Both the position numbers and the translations under genes were made by a program. Source: Drosophila pseudoobscura (Eukaryota; Arthropoda; Insecta; Diptera; Drosophilidae). From it: 64,000 nucleotides of DNA. Shown piece after piece: positions 45,561 through 57,305 of this stretch. The stretch covers positions 2,790,001-2,854,000 of the forward strand of contig NC_046681.1 in assembly GCF_009870125.1 (NCBI RefSeq), written 5' to 3'. The number at the start of each line of letters is the position of its first letter. Within the stretch, counting starts at the first letter, position 1. The notes under the pieces were generated by a model. It was not told where the DNA came from. It searched no databases and saw nothing but the letters and a program-made list of their open reading frames with translations.

Positions 45561-46300
45561 ATGTGCAAAATGTTGTGATCAGAAAATGGCAGTAGTTTGT
45601 TAGCTAAACATAAATGTGTATGTACCTATGTATGTGCTATATAAAACTATTTAAACTATATAAAACTAACAATACACTCATATTGAAGTGGACTGCGTGG
45701 ATGGAAAATCTCGTTATGAGCATTTGAGATGATAATACTAAGGATTTAGGGGAGGAGAAAAAATTCCGTCAATGTCGACCAGGACAGATTCAAAAGCAGT
45801 TTTAGAATTCTTTCTGCAACCAAGGAGCATTAAACTACTTCTGGAGATTCTAGATCAGACGCGTTTTTGTTTTGCGCTCCGCATATTTTCCCTTTGTTTT
45901 GCATAAACAACCGGTGTTTTCATAAATACTTAGACTTTAATTAACTTCCTAACCGGCCCACAATCTGGAAATCTATTCTATTCCGCGAGTGCATGCCTTT
46001 TGATTTGTGTTTAAACATTATTTATTTAACTTCTAATTTTTCGGCGTCGGCTTTCGTGTTTGTGTTGTTGCCGTGAGTATGCATTACATTGCATTACAGC
46101 TCTCATCTCCCGTCTTGTAGCTTTTGTTGTTTTATCACTCTCTTGCTATCACCTCAACTTCAATAACTGTTCTTTCTTTCTCGCTCTCATAACTTTCTGT
46201 TCAGTAGCTCTCTCTCTCTCACTAGCTGCTGCTGCTGCTGCAACTGTTCTCCTCTCCTCCTACTAGCGTTGTCTGGCACACTGGTTTGATAGCCATTTGT
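45561..46300. other. Unassigned interval; possible CR1 5' leader at its right end
   Basis: AT-rich to about 46.0 kb. 46.06-46.27 kb is CT-rich with a short (CTG)n run and leads directly into CR1 ORF1, so it may be that element's 5'UTR. Confidence 0.4.
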
Positions 46301-48890
46301 TTTGGAATATTATTTGATTTTAATTATGCTCAGATTTTGTTTAATGGAGTTATTTCTGGTATGTGCCATAAAATCGTGTCGGAAAGAGATCACCCATGAT
46401 CAGCCGAGTTTACCCTGCTGGCTCTGCGATAGCGTAGTGCACGCAAAATGCGCTGGGTGTACGGGCCTCGTGGGCGGTGCCATATGAGTCTCCGAGGCGT
46501 AAAAGGGTCACTCCACGGGATCTGCAAGTGCCAGCCGCCACTTCGCAGCCGTAAAACTGACTCCGACCACTCCAAGTGTGCAGCAGTTGATCTCGTTTGC
46601 CACTCCAAGGGAAACGACAGCTGCTGGCGATGCAGATTCGGTAGCCGAATTCATCGCTTCGGTGAACGTGCAGCCAAGTACATCTGTAGCGTCCTTGTCC
46701 ATGGTGTCCGCAAGTTCGTTTTTAGTAACGTATCAGATAGTCAGAGGCTTACGTAGTAAGCTCAGCATTCTTTTCCGGGATAGTGTTGCATTTGCTTCCC
46801 ATGTTATTGTGTTTACTGAAACCTGGTTAAAGCCGGACATTCTTAGTTCCGAGGTTTTGGCAGGTCAGTATACAACTTTTAGAAAGGACCATTCGTCTCG
46901 ACGTGCAGGAGGGATTCTGATTGCAGTGGACTCTAAATTCACCTTGGAACACTTCACAGTCCAAGTTCAACAATAACTGGAATTCCTGTGTGTAAAACTA
47001 ATTCTTCCCTATTTTGCTATATTAATTACACTCGTTTTTCTCTGGGCCATAAACAGTTTTACTGCTTCGTAAACAGTAAGCGTAGAACGTCCGCACACCC
47101 ATCCTCGCTATCATTTTGTAATACGTCGGCAAATAATGATCAGGCAATTGCCGATCTTTTTGCCCAGTTTTTCCAAACCACCTATTCTGAGGAAAGCTAC
47201 TCTGGTCATCCATATCCATACGGTTTATATAAGTCGTACGGCATTTTCAGTCCCTTGTTAAATGAACGTTCTCTACTTCATGATCTTTGACTAGTTATGC
47301 CGGTGTTCTAACCGGGTCCAGACGGGGTTCCAGGCTGTGTACTCAGGTACTGCGCCGAGGCACTGTGTGGACCCTTGCTTAAACTAGTCACCCTGTCCAT
47401 TGATTCCTCTTGCTTCCCCCCTGGAAGGAATCGTTTATAATTCCTTTTCATAAGAAAGGTAGCCAGTCTCATGCAAAAAATTATAGAGGTATATCAAAAT
47501 TATCCGCTATTCCTAAAATGTTTGAGAAAGTCTTAACTCCGCACTTGAAACGCACAAGTCACTTGTATCTCAAACTCAGCATGGATTTATAAGGCGGTGA
47601 TCAACCACCACGAATTTGTTAGAGTTTACCTCTTTCATTATTTACACCAACTTTAGTAAAACATTCGACTCTGTAAACCATTCCCTTCTACCGCATAAAC
47701 TTGACCTTTAAGGGTTTTCGCCCAACCTCCTGAGATGAATTTCTAGCTACCTGTGTTCCAGGTCTTCCAGAGTCCTCTTCAAAAACTGCCTCTCTTCACC
47801 AGTATAGGTTTCTTCGGAGCACCACAGGGCAGCCATTTAGGAAACTTACGCTTCACACTCTTTATTAATGACTTGCCTTCGGTATTAACATACTCTCGAG
47901 TAATTATGTATGCGGATCTCTGTGTCCAGTATAAGGACATTTCATTTTATTCTCGCTTGCAATCCAATCCCAATAACTTTCAGTCATGATGATGTGCAAA
48001 CTTGTTACACCTTGATGCCTCGAAATTCAAATTATGACATTTCATCGTTCTAGGCCCTTGTTGGCTTCCTATACACTGTTTGGTGGTTATCTTGAGAGAA
48101 TTAACTTGGTGGATGATCTTGCTGTTATATTAGACGCCAAGCTAAAGTTTTCTGATCACATTTTTACCATGGTAAATAAGGCCATGGGCGTGCTTGGGTT
48201 TATAAAGAGGTGGTGAAAGGAAATTGACGACCCCTATATAACAAAGACTCTCTATACGTCACTTGTTCGTCCGATCTTAGAGTACGGCTCCTGTGTATGG
48301 TGCCCTCAGTACAAAGTACCAGGTCCGTAAAGAATCAGCCCAGAAAAACTTCTTACTCTTTGCTCTGCTGGGCCTTAACTGGGATGCGGGTGTGAGACTC
48401 CCATCTTACTCTAGTAGACTGCTATTAGTAAACCTTAGTAAATCCTTAGTTAACCGTAGGAAAATGCTTGGTGTGATTTTTATGCACAACTTGATCAGGG
48501 ATGACATAGACAGCCCTGATCTGTTGAGCCGCATTAACTTCACGATTCCTATTATCGAATTATTCCTTGCATGAACCGTATAGGGTCTTATGCTCGAATT
48601 ATAATTCACTGTACCATATTATATCCATCATTAATTTTCTTCCTCTTATTAAATTACTAATCCTTACAAACCTTTCTAGTAATTAGTAATTGTAGTGGTA
48701 TTTGTATTTTGAATGCCTAGGCCTAGGTCTCTTAGTAACATTAATGATAATTTTCCTCGAATATTAGTCTAACAGCTATTTTTACTGCATGCTCGCGTAA
48801 CAGCCTTCTGCTGGTTTTAGACGGGCCACTTGACGGTGCAGTAATTGCATCGCCTCTTGCAAGATGCAGTCATTGCATGTCAACGTCCAA
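46300..48890 (+). mobile_element. CR1-clade LINE, ORF1 start to 3' end, internally deleted
   Basis: The plus strand begins with a Cys/His finger-like ORF1 (CWLCDSVVHAKCAGCTGLVG, about 46410-46480). The endonuclease N-terminus follows at 46740-46976 (VIVFTETWLKPDIL, SRRAGGILIAVDS). After a deletion of the rest of the endonuclease come the linker (QAIADLFAQFFQTTY), RT blocks with shifts (LPPWKESFIIPFHKKGSQSH, GAPQGSHLGNLRFTLFINDL, VIMYADLCVQYKD lacking the second D of YADD) and the C-terminal NFLLFALLGLNWDAGVRLPS. The 3'UTR is shared with 1.6-2.0 kb. This is the most complete CR1 in the window. Confidence 0.85.
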
Positions 48891-49660
48891 GAAAAAAATT
48901 GCTAGCAGCCAAGGCCAAACCAACTTCTATAAAGAGCAGAATATAACATAAATGGATTGATTTATCAAAGCCAATTAAAAAGCCATATCACAAACATAAA
49001 ATTGTTGAAATTTTGATAATTCCGACCAGCTGCTTAGAAAACCCTCACTGTTCCTCCAGGATGTGCTCAGGGGGCGAAGCGTATTACTAGTACATGCATT
49101 CTTTACCAGAATACCATTAACATTTAAAGTATCGAATTGTCGTCATACAAATTGTCCGTCTGGTACTCTTTTTCGTTCACGAATTTTTCATCGCAGAAAT
49201 GTCCTTTTTCAGCGCAATAATGTCTCTACATTCTTTCCTTCCTTCAATAAACTTACGTTGCATTCCATACTCACTTACGTTTTCTGTATTAACTTTTTGT
49301 TCAAACCTTAATTTAGCCAATCTTGTAGAAAATTGAATCATCAATCGGATAAAATTATGTGTTCAGAACTGAAGGGTCTATCTAGCTAATAATATTAAAT
49401 CGAATATCAAAATCGAGAAATATGATTTCCAATCATGGGCAGAGAACGATTAGCCATTGTCCACCAGTGGGTATTAGAATACTCTCCACGAAAATTATGA
49501 ATCTTAAATAATTTTAACGCAGTTTAGGTGAAAAATATAGTGGTCTTTCTTATGCAAAGATAAAGAAGAGTTATTATTATTAGTATTATTTTCCGCGGAT
49601 TAACTAGAACTGTTATCATCTTTAAATAAAGGGGGTTTAAGTGGGCTAAGTTCGTTTTTT
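48891..49660. other. Intergenic AT-rich interval upstream of the ASNSD1 homologue
   Basis: An 82-codon plus frame (49063-49311) shows no domain and no splice context; otherwise featureless. Confidence 0.4.
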
Positions 49661-49662
49661 CA

Positions 49663-49726
49663 TTAGTATATTTACGCTATATTTTGAAAATGAGCGGTAT
49701 ATTTGTGAGGTTCAAACGGTATATTT
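49663..49726 (+). promoter_or_regulatory. Three TATATTT-type promoter motifs upstream of the ASNSD1 homologue
   Basis: TTAGTATATTT (49663-49673), CGGTATATTT (49695-49704) and CGGTATATTT (49717-49726) all fit YRGTATWTTT. This resembles a Drosophila core-promoter motif often called Ohler motif 6 (from memory). The last lies 70 bp before the start codon, leaving room for a short 5'UTR. Confidence 0.5.
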
Positions 49727-49796
49727 GATATCACTGATATCTACAGAGTACCATCCCTAGTCCGCGGACACTTGGTGCACATGTATATTTGTTGAA

Positions 49797-51518
49797 ATGT
49801 GTGGAATTTTTTGTGCAATTAATCAGAATACAGCTGGCTGTCTTGATCTAACTGATACACTGAAAACTGTCTTAAATAACCGTGGCCCAGATGTGCAGGA
49901 TGAGCTACGGCTGGATAACATTCTACTCTCCGGTAGTGTCTTGTGGCAACAAGGAGAGAGTATACAAAAACAGCCCGTAATCGAAGGGGATTGTGTATTG
50001 TTGTTTAATGGAGATTTGTATAACTTGGAAAAACCAGACTCAATGGCAGACACATTTTGGTTAGCTAAGAAGTTGTCTGATTGCCACTGTGATGAAGAGA
50101 TACTTTCTGTGCTCAAGGTGTTGGAGGGACCATATTGTTTGATAATATATAACCGGCGTGAGGAAATGCTTTACTTTTGCCGGGATGCTCTGGGAAGAAA
50201 TTCATTGATTATAGAGCATAATCAGCAAGAATTGCATTTACTGAGCACCTCATTTTACTCGGATATCGATCAGTTATCAACACTTGAATTGCCTCCGTTG
50301 GGACTGTACAAATTAAAAATTGATAACTTGAGCAGCTGTGTACTATATCCATGGCAGCCCCTGAATGCATATACACATCAGCAACTCATCACGCTTGATT
50401 TGGCAATGGGCTGGAAAACGATAATCAAACGTACAATATCACCAGATTGGTTGTTAAAAAGCAAACTGGATTTCGGCTATGACTTTTACAAAGTTCCATA
50501 TGTCGAAAACCATGAAACACTTTATGAAAACCTGCTTAGTACTCCTCAAGTCCAATCAGCATTAGCAACATTTAATAAATTACTTCAAAGTTCTGTAGCA
50601 TCACGAGTTCAAACGGCCCCTTTTTGCCGTAATTGCTTAAAGATTGGCCAAAACACTAGCATATGTACACACGCGAAAGTGTGTATCCTTTTTTCTGGTG
50701 GCATCGATTGCACTGTCTTAGCCATCCTGGCTGATAGATATGTACCAGATGGAGAGCCGATAGAACTTATTAATGTGGCGTTTGAAAGAATAACTGCTCC
50801 AAATACAGCTGATACACAGGAATATTGGAATGTTCCTGACCGCAAGACTGCGTTACAATCATACAATGAGCTAAAACGTATCTGTCCCAAGCGGTTCTGG
50901 ATCCTGATAGAAGTCAATGTGACACGCCAGGAGTTACAGCTTCAACTCTCACAACATATCCGTCATCTTATATATCCGCTGCAGACTGTTTTGGATGAGA
51001 GTCTAGGCTGTGCGTTTTGGTTCGCTACCCATACTGTACTATCATCTGCCAGAGTTGCTCTCATAGGTAGTGGTGCCGATGAGTTGTTCGGAGGATATAC
51101 TCGCCACCGAAACGCTTATAGACATTGTCTGGGCGACGAAATAGAGCGTCAGCTTGTTGTACAGAATGAACTTGAGAAGGATTGGCAGAGAATACCTGCT
51201 CGAAATTTGGCGAGAGATGATCGAGTTATTGCGGATAATGGGAAAACAGCACGTGCACCTTTCATTGAAGAGAATGTAGTTCGGTTTGTTCGGTCTCTAA
51301 TGCCGAAACAGAAATGTTGCTATAGCTTCCCTGAAGGGGTCGGTGATAAATTGCTGTTAAGACTGTATGGATACCAATTGGGTCTGCGGGACGCGGTACT
51401 GCTGAAAAAGCGAGCTATTCAATTTGGTTCACGAATTGCTGACAAAAAGCAGCACGCAGCACAGAATTCTATTTTCTTAAAGTTCAATCTTGCTAATTCG
51501 TTGGAAAATACCTGTTGA
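49797..51518 (+). CDS. CG17486: Asparagine synthetase domain-containing protein 1 homologue (single exon, 573 aa)
   Basis: The intronless frame starts ATGTGTGGA: MCGIFC places Cys2 as the potential nucleophile of an N-terminal glutaminase (class II amidotransferase) domain. NNRGPD (28-32) and LLFNGDLYNLE (68-78) belong to the same domain. A C-terminal PP-loop ATP pyrophosphatase domain follows, with FSGGIDC (299-305) and GSGADELFGGY (424-434). The family (ASNSD1; D. melanogaster CG17486 by recollection, similar length) is related to asparagine synthetase, but its physiological reaction is not firmly established. The start codon choice is fixed by the need for Cys2. No frame damage. It is convergent with the minus-strand 877-aa gene, stops 314 bp apart. 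The symbol is by homology and remembered genomic neighbourhood. Confidence 0.93.
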   Translation: MCGIFCAINQNTAGCLDLTDTLKTVLNNRGPDVQDELRLDNILLSGSVLWQQGESIQKQPVIEGDCVLLFNGDLYNLEKPDSMADTFWLAKKLSDCHCDEEILSVLKVLEGPYCLIIYNRREEMLYFCRDALGRNSLIIEHNQQELHLLSTSFYSDIDQLSTLELPPLGLYKLKIDNLSSCVLYPWQPLNAYTHQQLITLDLAMGWKTIIKRTISPDWLLKSKLDFGYDFYKVPYVENHETLYENLLSTPQVQSALATFNKLLQSSVASRVQTAPFCRNCLKIGQNTSICTHAKVCILFSGGIDCTVLAILADRYVPDGEPIELINVAFERITAPNTADTQEYWNVPDRKTALQSYNELKRICPKRFWILIEVNVTRQELQLQLSQHIRHLIYPLQTVLDESLGCAFWFATHTVLSSARVALIGSGADELFGGYTRHRNAYRHCLGDEIERQLVVQNELEKDWQRIPARNLARDDRVIADNGKTARAPFIEENVVRFVRSLMPKQKCCYSFPEGVGDKLLLRLYGYQLGLRDAVLLKKRAIQFGSRIADKKQHAAQNSIFLKFNLANSLENTC

Positions 51519-51524
51519 AATAAA
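51519..51524 (+). terminator. Poly(A) signal AATAAA abutting the stop codon
   Basis: AATAAA begins the base after the TGA of the ASNSD1 homologue, implying an extremely short 3'UTR unless a later signal is used. Confidence 0.55.
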
Positions 51525-51776
51525 AACGAACTTCACAAATTGCACCAGAGTTACATCTATGTTTATTTATTTTCAGTCGCTTGGAGCTACGATGTTTACA
51601 CATTCGGGGCTATTTACATACATATGTAGAAACAAACGGAGGCACTTTGCTATGTCGATTTAGCACGGATGTTGATTAATAATATAATCGGTTTCTCATC
51701 CGATCAAAGACCTGTCTGATATGTAGGAACATAATACCCCCGTATTAACCCCTCAATTTGTTTATTTATATACATA

Positions 51777-51782
51777 TTTATT
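51777..51782 (-). terminator. Poly(A) signal AATAAA for the 877-aa gene
   Basis: AATAAA on the minus strand, 50 nt past the stop at 51832; a second AATAAA overlaps about 51761-51766. Confidence 0.55.
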
Positions 51783-51831
51783 TGCTAATGAATTTCGGGG
51801 AAGACTTATTATCTATCGCACCTCATAATGA

Positions 51832-54621
51832 TCAGCAGGTGTTACCTTCAGGACCCACAGGGAACGCGTTGGACGCACAGCCCTCCGGATCATCTCGACA
51901 AAACGTGTTATTGTTACTGTCATTTATGTCAATGGAAGAAAAGCTTTCAAGCATTGATGGATTGGGCAGGCTGTGGTAAAGTCCTTTGTTTTTACTTTCA
52001 AGACCAAAATGAAGTTGTAACTGATGACGAATACTCTCTTTTTCATTTGCACGATTGCGTTGAAAATCTTCCTCCACTCTAAAATGAGAATGATTAGAAA
52101 ATGATTTATAAAATATAAGACAATTACCTTTTTAAAGCTTCAACCTCGCTTCTGTGAATATTTTCAGTATCGACATCTCTTGTTGATCTATCTGAATACA
52201 ACTTCTCCAATAAGCGGACTGGATTATGAAATGTAAATCGCTGATGAAACCTATCAGCTAATTTTACATTCGTTTCAGTTGCACTCTGAAATTATACTCT
52301 TTATTTTGAGGAATTTTCATTTTTTTTTTTTTTATACCGTAATTGGATATATTGGAGTTCTATCTTGCAGGTTTTCAGGTACGTGGCGTTGTCGGCTTTG
52401 GAAATGACGACTGGGTTTTGTTTTGCAAGTTTCTAGTTCACCTCTGGAGCTATTGTAAGCGGGCTTGTCGTTGTTTCCGGGCAAATACATTACGTGCTTT
52501 CCCCCAGCTAGTGTTTTTAGTGATTGTTGTTCAATAACAGGCAATTCCTGGCTATTATTTGTATCCTTAATTCTATTCAAGCCAACTCCATTTTTGCCGA
52601 CATTTTTATGCAGCATCCAGTTCTCGAAGCCATCAATTTTTGTTGTAGAAATACCCGTAGTCGGAATATTTGAGATGGAAGCCTGACAACCCGGCCGTTT
52701 GCTGAAAAAAAATTCAGGCTTTCTCTTCCGAAGGCTTTTGTAAATGCATACCTATAAAAAAGGATCCAATTAATTAATGTTGAATCGTTTGTATATCTTA
52801 GAATACTAAACTGACATCATTTGACTTTAAATTATCAAGCTTCCGCGCATGTTGTAAGTGACCATCTCTAGGCAGGGAAAGACTAAAGGTGTGGAGGGGT
52901 GATACCGAATTATGGGAAGATATTTTTGACTTGCTACCGTAGAATAATAAAGCTTCTCCCTCACATTTAGAGCGATAGTCGTCCGAGCTCGAGTCTGAAT
53001 CTGTGACGAGATTCCCCGCTGTATCATCAATTTGATCGCACAGGTCCTGTTCAGGCGTCCATGCATTTTGCAACTTGTTTATTTTGCGCACATGTCTTAT
53101 TTCGTAAATAATGCTCGGTTGAATTGGTAACTCGTTTTTTTCCGTTTTTTGGTAACCATTTGGATCTGATATATTAATTTCTCTATCAATCTGAACGTCA
53201 TCATCAAGAAGAGTGCGCCAAGCTAACGCCGGGCTAAAGGACGGCGTATCAAGTTGGCGACGTGGCAAAGTAGGACGGATGCAAAGCCGCAAGCCGTTAT
53301 CATCAACGCTGTCCTCTTGACTTGTTGACTTTTTATACTCAATATCGTAATTTGGAACGAAAAGCAGCGATGTACCTTCATTTGAATTCAAGTTTTTCTC
53401 GGTATTATGAGCAGTTGGGATAGAGACGATATTCTTCCCGGTAGAATCTGGCTGAAGTCCATAAATTGGTTGCATAATTTTGTTTTCTTGAGAATCTTGC
53501 CGAGTCTCTGTGATAGTGTTGACATCCATGCCGAAATAAAATGTTCGCCTGTGTTTTTGAGCTTCTGTATCTTTTTTATTCGGAGCAGGATTCATGGATG
53601 ATTCTTTACTTGAATGGTTATTGTGTTTGTAATGCGTTTTCTTTTCTCCAGTGCTTTCTGTGTTAACATTAGCCTCCTTTGCATTTTTGCTTCTTATTAT
53701 AATCGCGTCTGAACTTTTTTCACGCCTGTAAGCCAATTTCGACTGATTTATGGGTACATTTGGCCTGCAATTTCCACCAACAGAGTTTCGCTCCGCACTT
53801 TTCCTCTTAAATGATAAATTTGAACCTTTATTTACTGTAGGTAGTCGATCTGTATTTTTCGAAAAATGAGTTTGTCTGCCCTGTTCATTTGTAATCCTCA
53901 CACTTGTAGAGATATCTTTTTCCGCTGTTTCTGGATGAACGGCTGGTACAATAATTATTGATTCGGTAGGCACTTCTGGAGCCCTACGTTTTTTAGTATA
54001 CTTGTTCTTTTTCTCCGATCTAGCTATGGATTGATTCGTCGCAGTTTCTTTATTATTTTTGTTCACGAGTTCCGGTTCTGAATATGTGTGGCGTTGCATT
54101 TGGGTCAAATTCGATTTTGTATTTGATACTAAATTGTCTTTTTTGTAATTAGCTTTAACATGATGAAGCGTTTGTGAACGGGTAAACTCTGTCTGCAATG
54201 AATGATTTGTAGATCCGGCTATGAAGGTCCGCGATCGTTGCATTGGCGCATTCGTTGGGCATGAAATAGGGTTTTCACTCAGCCTTCGACCGCTGATCGT
54301 ACCTCCGGAATTGAGTATTGCTCCATTTGTAGTGGCTCGTAAGTGAAGGCTCTTGTCAATCCGTGGAAGTACTTTAAATTGGACATTTTCATCTGTTTTA
54401 TACTTTATTACCTTCTGACTGTTTGACGTCGGAAACGACCTCCGCCATTGCTGGCTGTACCCTTTCTGTGGAGTAGGACTCGACCTTATATCAGGCTTTG
54501 AATAGTCGTAATGACGATGTGAGCTTTGCCGAAATTGTTGTGAGAGATTTTTAGCATGTGGGCTGGGGTCCGTATTTTGTCTCTGGATGTTTAATTGATG
54601 GGAGCTGCCAGAATTGCCCAT
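51832..54621 (-). CDS. Unrecognised protein with N-myristoylation motif and charged C-terminus (4 coding exons, 877 aa)
   Basis: Exons by GT-AG and frame: 54621-52807, 52751-52338, 52285-52128 and 52078-51832, totalling 2634 nt with all phases consistent. The start MGNSGSS fits the N-myristoylation consensus (Gly2, Ser6), suggesting membrane attachment. Residues about 10-600 are polar, Ser/Asn/Lys/Thr-rich and probably disordered, with basic patches such as KKNKYTKKRRAPEVP. The C-terminal region, encoded across exons 3 and 4, is more ordered and helical (DRFHQRFTFHNPVRLLEKLY, then VEALKRVEEDFQRNRANEKE and SIRHQLQLHFGLESK), predicting a short coiled coil. The last 25 residues are Asn/Ser/Cys-rich. 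An acceptor (TTTTGTAG|GCACATTAAA) lies 10 nt before the ATG, so a 5'UTR exon lies upstream. I do not recognise the family; a membrane-associated scaffold is a guess from composition only. Confidence 0.85.
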
Positions 54622-54631
54622 TTTAATGTGC

Positions 54632-56756
54632 CTACAAAATATAAGTACGAAAATATGTTTTTAGTTACTTGTTGACCTTATGTGTTGTATTTTGTGTTTA
54701 CGCTGTATGTTCAACTTATAGGTGTAAGAAACGCCCTACTATACTATTCGTTCCGATGTTCCGAGCTACTCAATCATCCCAAAAAATCCCAAAAACCAGC
54801 TAAATACAAATGCTTTTGGATATATGTATGTATGTATGTAGCTGGTTTCTTATCAAGTACCTAGTGTGTAAATATGTATATTGGTGTTATACCATAAGTG
54901 TTTCACACTTAAGGTCAACAACATTTTATTGAATCCTATTTTAATACATGACAAGCCAAGAGTTTTTTTGGCCTCATCTTTATTTTCATCCGTATCATTC
55001 ACGAGTGCGTACATATGTAAACAAACATATACATACATACATGCTTAGTAGTTGATCTTTAGAGAAAGTAGGCTATACGCATGTATGTATTTACAGATAT
55101 GTACATACATATGTTGACACGAACTGAAAACTTCGGTTTCATTAACTATGAATATCTAATGTATAATAATGTGTATAATTGCAAATAATTTAGTCATTTT
55201 GACGCAATCTTTTGATCAAGAAAACGAAACTACATACACATGCACATGCGAATAAGAAGACTTGTGTAAACATACATACATACATACACAACAGAATGTT
55301 GGAAATGGTTACATTCTGTGCCAAGTCAACAACACAAATAGTTCCAGTTCGGGACATTACTCACAAATTTAAAAATATATTGTAAATGGAAAGACTCACA
55401 AAAATCTTTCTCATGAACTACATATGTATGTATATGCACAACTTTCTTTTCATTTTCACCAAAAGTTTTTATTGCAAGATTCGCTGAAGCCGCATTTTTG
55501 TTTTGTATTAGAATATACACCAGACTGCATTCCATATTGGATTTTTGTAAAATTTATTGTCGAAATAATAGCAAGTGGTTAGCTGGGAAATAAATACAAA
55601 GTAAATAAAATGGGAAATTTTTTTACGTTTTGTTTGGAACGACCGCCAGTGACCGCACTCGCGCATGCGCTTTCACAACACGTTGATCTCGTTTGATCAA
55701 AGCTCAGCGCTCCACTGTTATTAGGAGTGAAAAGCTTTTTTTCTCTAAGAAATACCAAGTTTTTTTCGAATAAGATATCATTTCAGTTGATTTTACCAAT
55801 TGAAACAATTGTTTTCAAAATTGAATGTTAAGCTAAAAAATAGTTATGTCAGCTTTTTATGATCGATTTTTCATTAAAAACTTAAAAACGCACTAATAAC
55901 TGTCAATTACTGGTTTCCGCTATTAATGGTTCTGATTTGGAATTTATTAAATTGTTATCTTCTTCTTTTATATATGTACATTTGTAAATAAAAATATTAA
56001 TTTGGTTTATTTAGATTTCAAAAACTCGCAGTTCTGCACCGATTGAGTTAAATATTGAAAAAATATATGTATGTCGACAATAAATCGTTAATTTCACTGT
56101 ATATACATACATATGTACACATTTTCATCAACCTAACATCAACCGCAACAATAACCTAGCACCATCACAGTCGTTAATTTTAAGTTTTAATATTTTGTCA
56201 CCGCTGTATAAATAAATAAATAAATTTTCAAAATATATATAAATACATAAATAATTATAACATAAATAGATAAATTCAAAGGGCATCGCATTTTGTTGAG
56301 TGTCATACTTGCGCATCAAATTTTAAATCATTCGTCCGTTTCTCTCTTTCTGATGCGAATGAAAAGAATGAATGAAGTTGCACGTGGCACCTGGAATTAG
56401 CAAATACAGGATATACAAAACAACAGTTCTTCTGATATTGCGGGGAAAACTTCTAAGAAACATTTCATAATTCTCCAAAAATTATAAGTTAAGGGTATGT
56501 GAGCCCAGAAAGCGGCAATGAAATATAAATGCCAGCAATTCTTAAAACGTAAAATACACGAAGATTACGAGAGAATACCCATAAATTAAAGTACGCTGGA
56601 ACATCAAGACAAAACATCAACATAAAAGGAAAAAATTAAAAAAAACATCCCTTTAGTACCAGGCAACTAGTTCCGCACTGGTTCCGCACTAGCTACCATT
56701 CTCACCTCCCTGGTTCCAGATCGATTACCCGCAATGTATTTCAGCGGAGAATTTAA
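54632..56756. other. Intergenic region between divergent genes, microsatellite-rich
   Basis: Several (TATG)n/(TACA)n tracts (54.82, 55.03, 55.09, 55.27 and 56.1 kb). 55.64-55.74 kb is locally GC-richer (GCACTCGCGCATGCGC) and is a plausible promoter or first non-coding exon of the 877-aa gene. No further coding sequence recognised. Confidence 0.4.
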
Positions 56757-57004
56757 CCACTAACCATACAGTATATAGATGTGCCAGTTCATACAACGAA
56801 AGCGTCAGACACTGGCTAGCGCGTTCAGTACCCCAGAGTGACGTCATCATGAGAGTGTTCTTTGCATGTGTTAGTACACACGCAATATGTTTGGGGACAA
56901 AAATATATATTTTTTTGACTCTGGGGTTCCAAAACTAGTAGCCCAGCGTGTGACAAATTCTTGTATGAACTGGCACATCTACATATATACTGTATGGTTA
57001 GTGG
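56757..57004. mobile_element. Palindromic MITE with terminal inverted repeats of about 40 bp
   Basis: The left arm CCACTAACCATACAGTATAT then AGATGTGCCAGTTCATACAA is matched on the opposite strand by the right arm, with a 4-bp TATG insertion. Weaker inverted similarity continues inward (CCCCAGAGT / ACTCTGGGG). The left flank is TTAA and the right flank TACT, so no clear target duplication remains. No coding capacity. It lies 302 bp before the BCKDH E1-beta start codon. Confidence 0.8.
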
Positions 57005-57305
57005 TACTCGTCTACAAAACAAGCCTTTTTATCGTTTCCGTTGTTCTTGCACGCTACGACTTTTTTCGGTTCTGATTACTCGTCTTATTCTACTTGATAT
57101 TACATGTCTTACATTACAATTGTCTGTCCGTGAGTAAACACTTCGAAAACAGATTAAATATCTGCCATCTCTTATACCGGTCGGTATGAAATATTCGATA
57201 TATTTATATATCAACAGTGCAGCAGATGATCTACAAAAATATTTATTACGCAATAGGTTGGACTTAAGTTTGTCTACATAGCTAGTCTCATTCAAATTTG
57301 AAAAA

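Noticed and set aside
49063..49311. 82-codon frame upstream of the ASNSD1 homologue as an upstream coding exon
   Set aside because: No splice site joins it in frame to the single-exon gene, whose Cys2 requires its own start codon.
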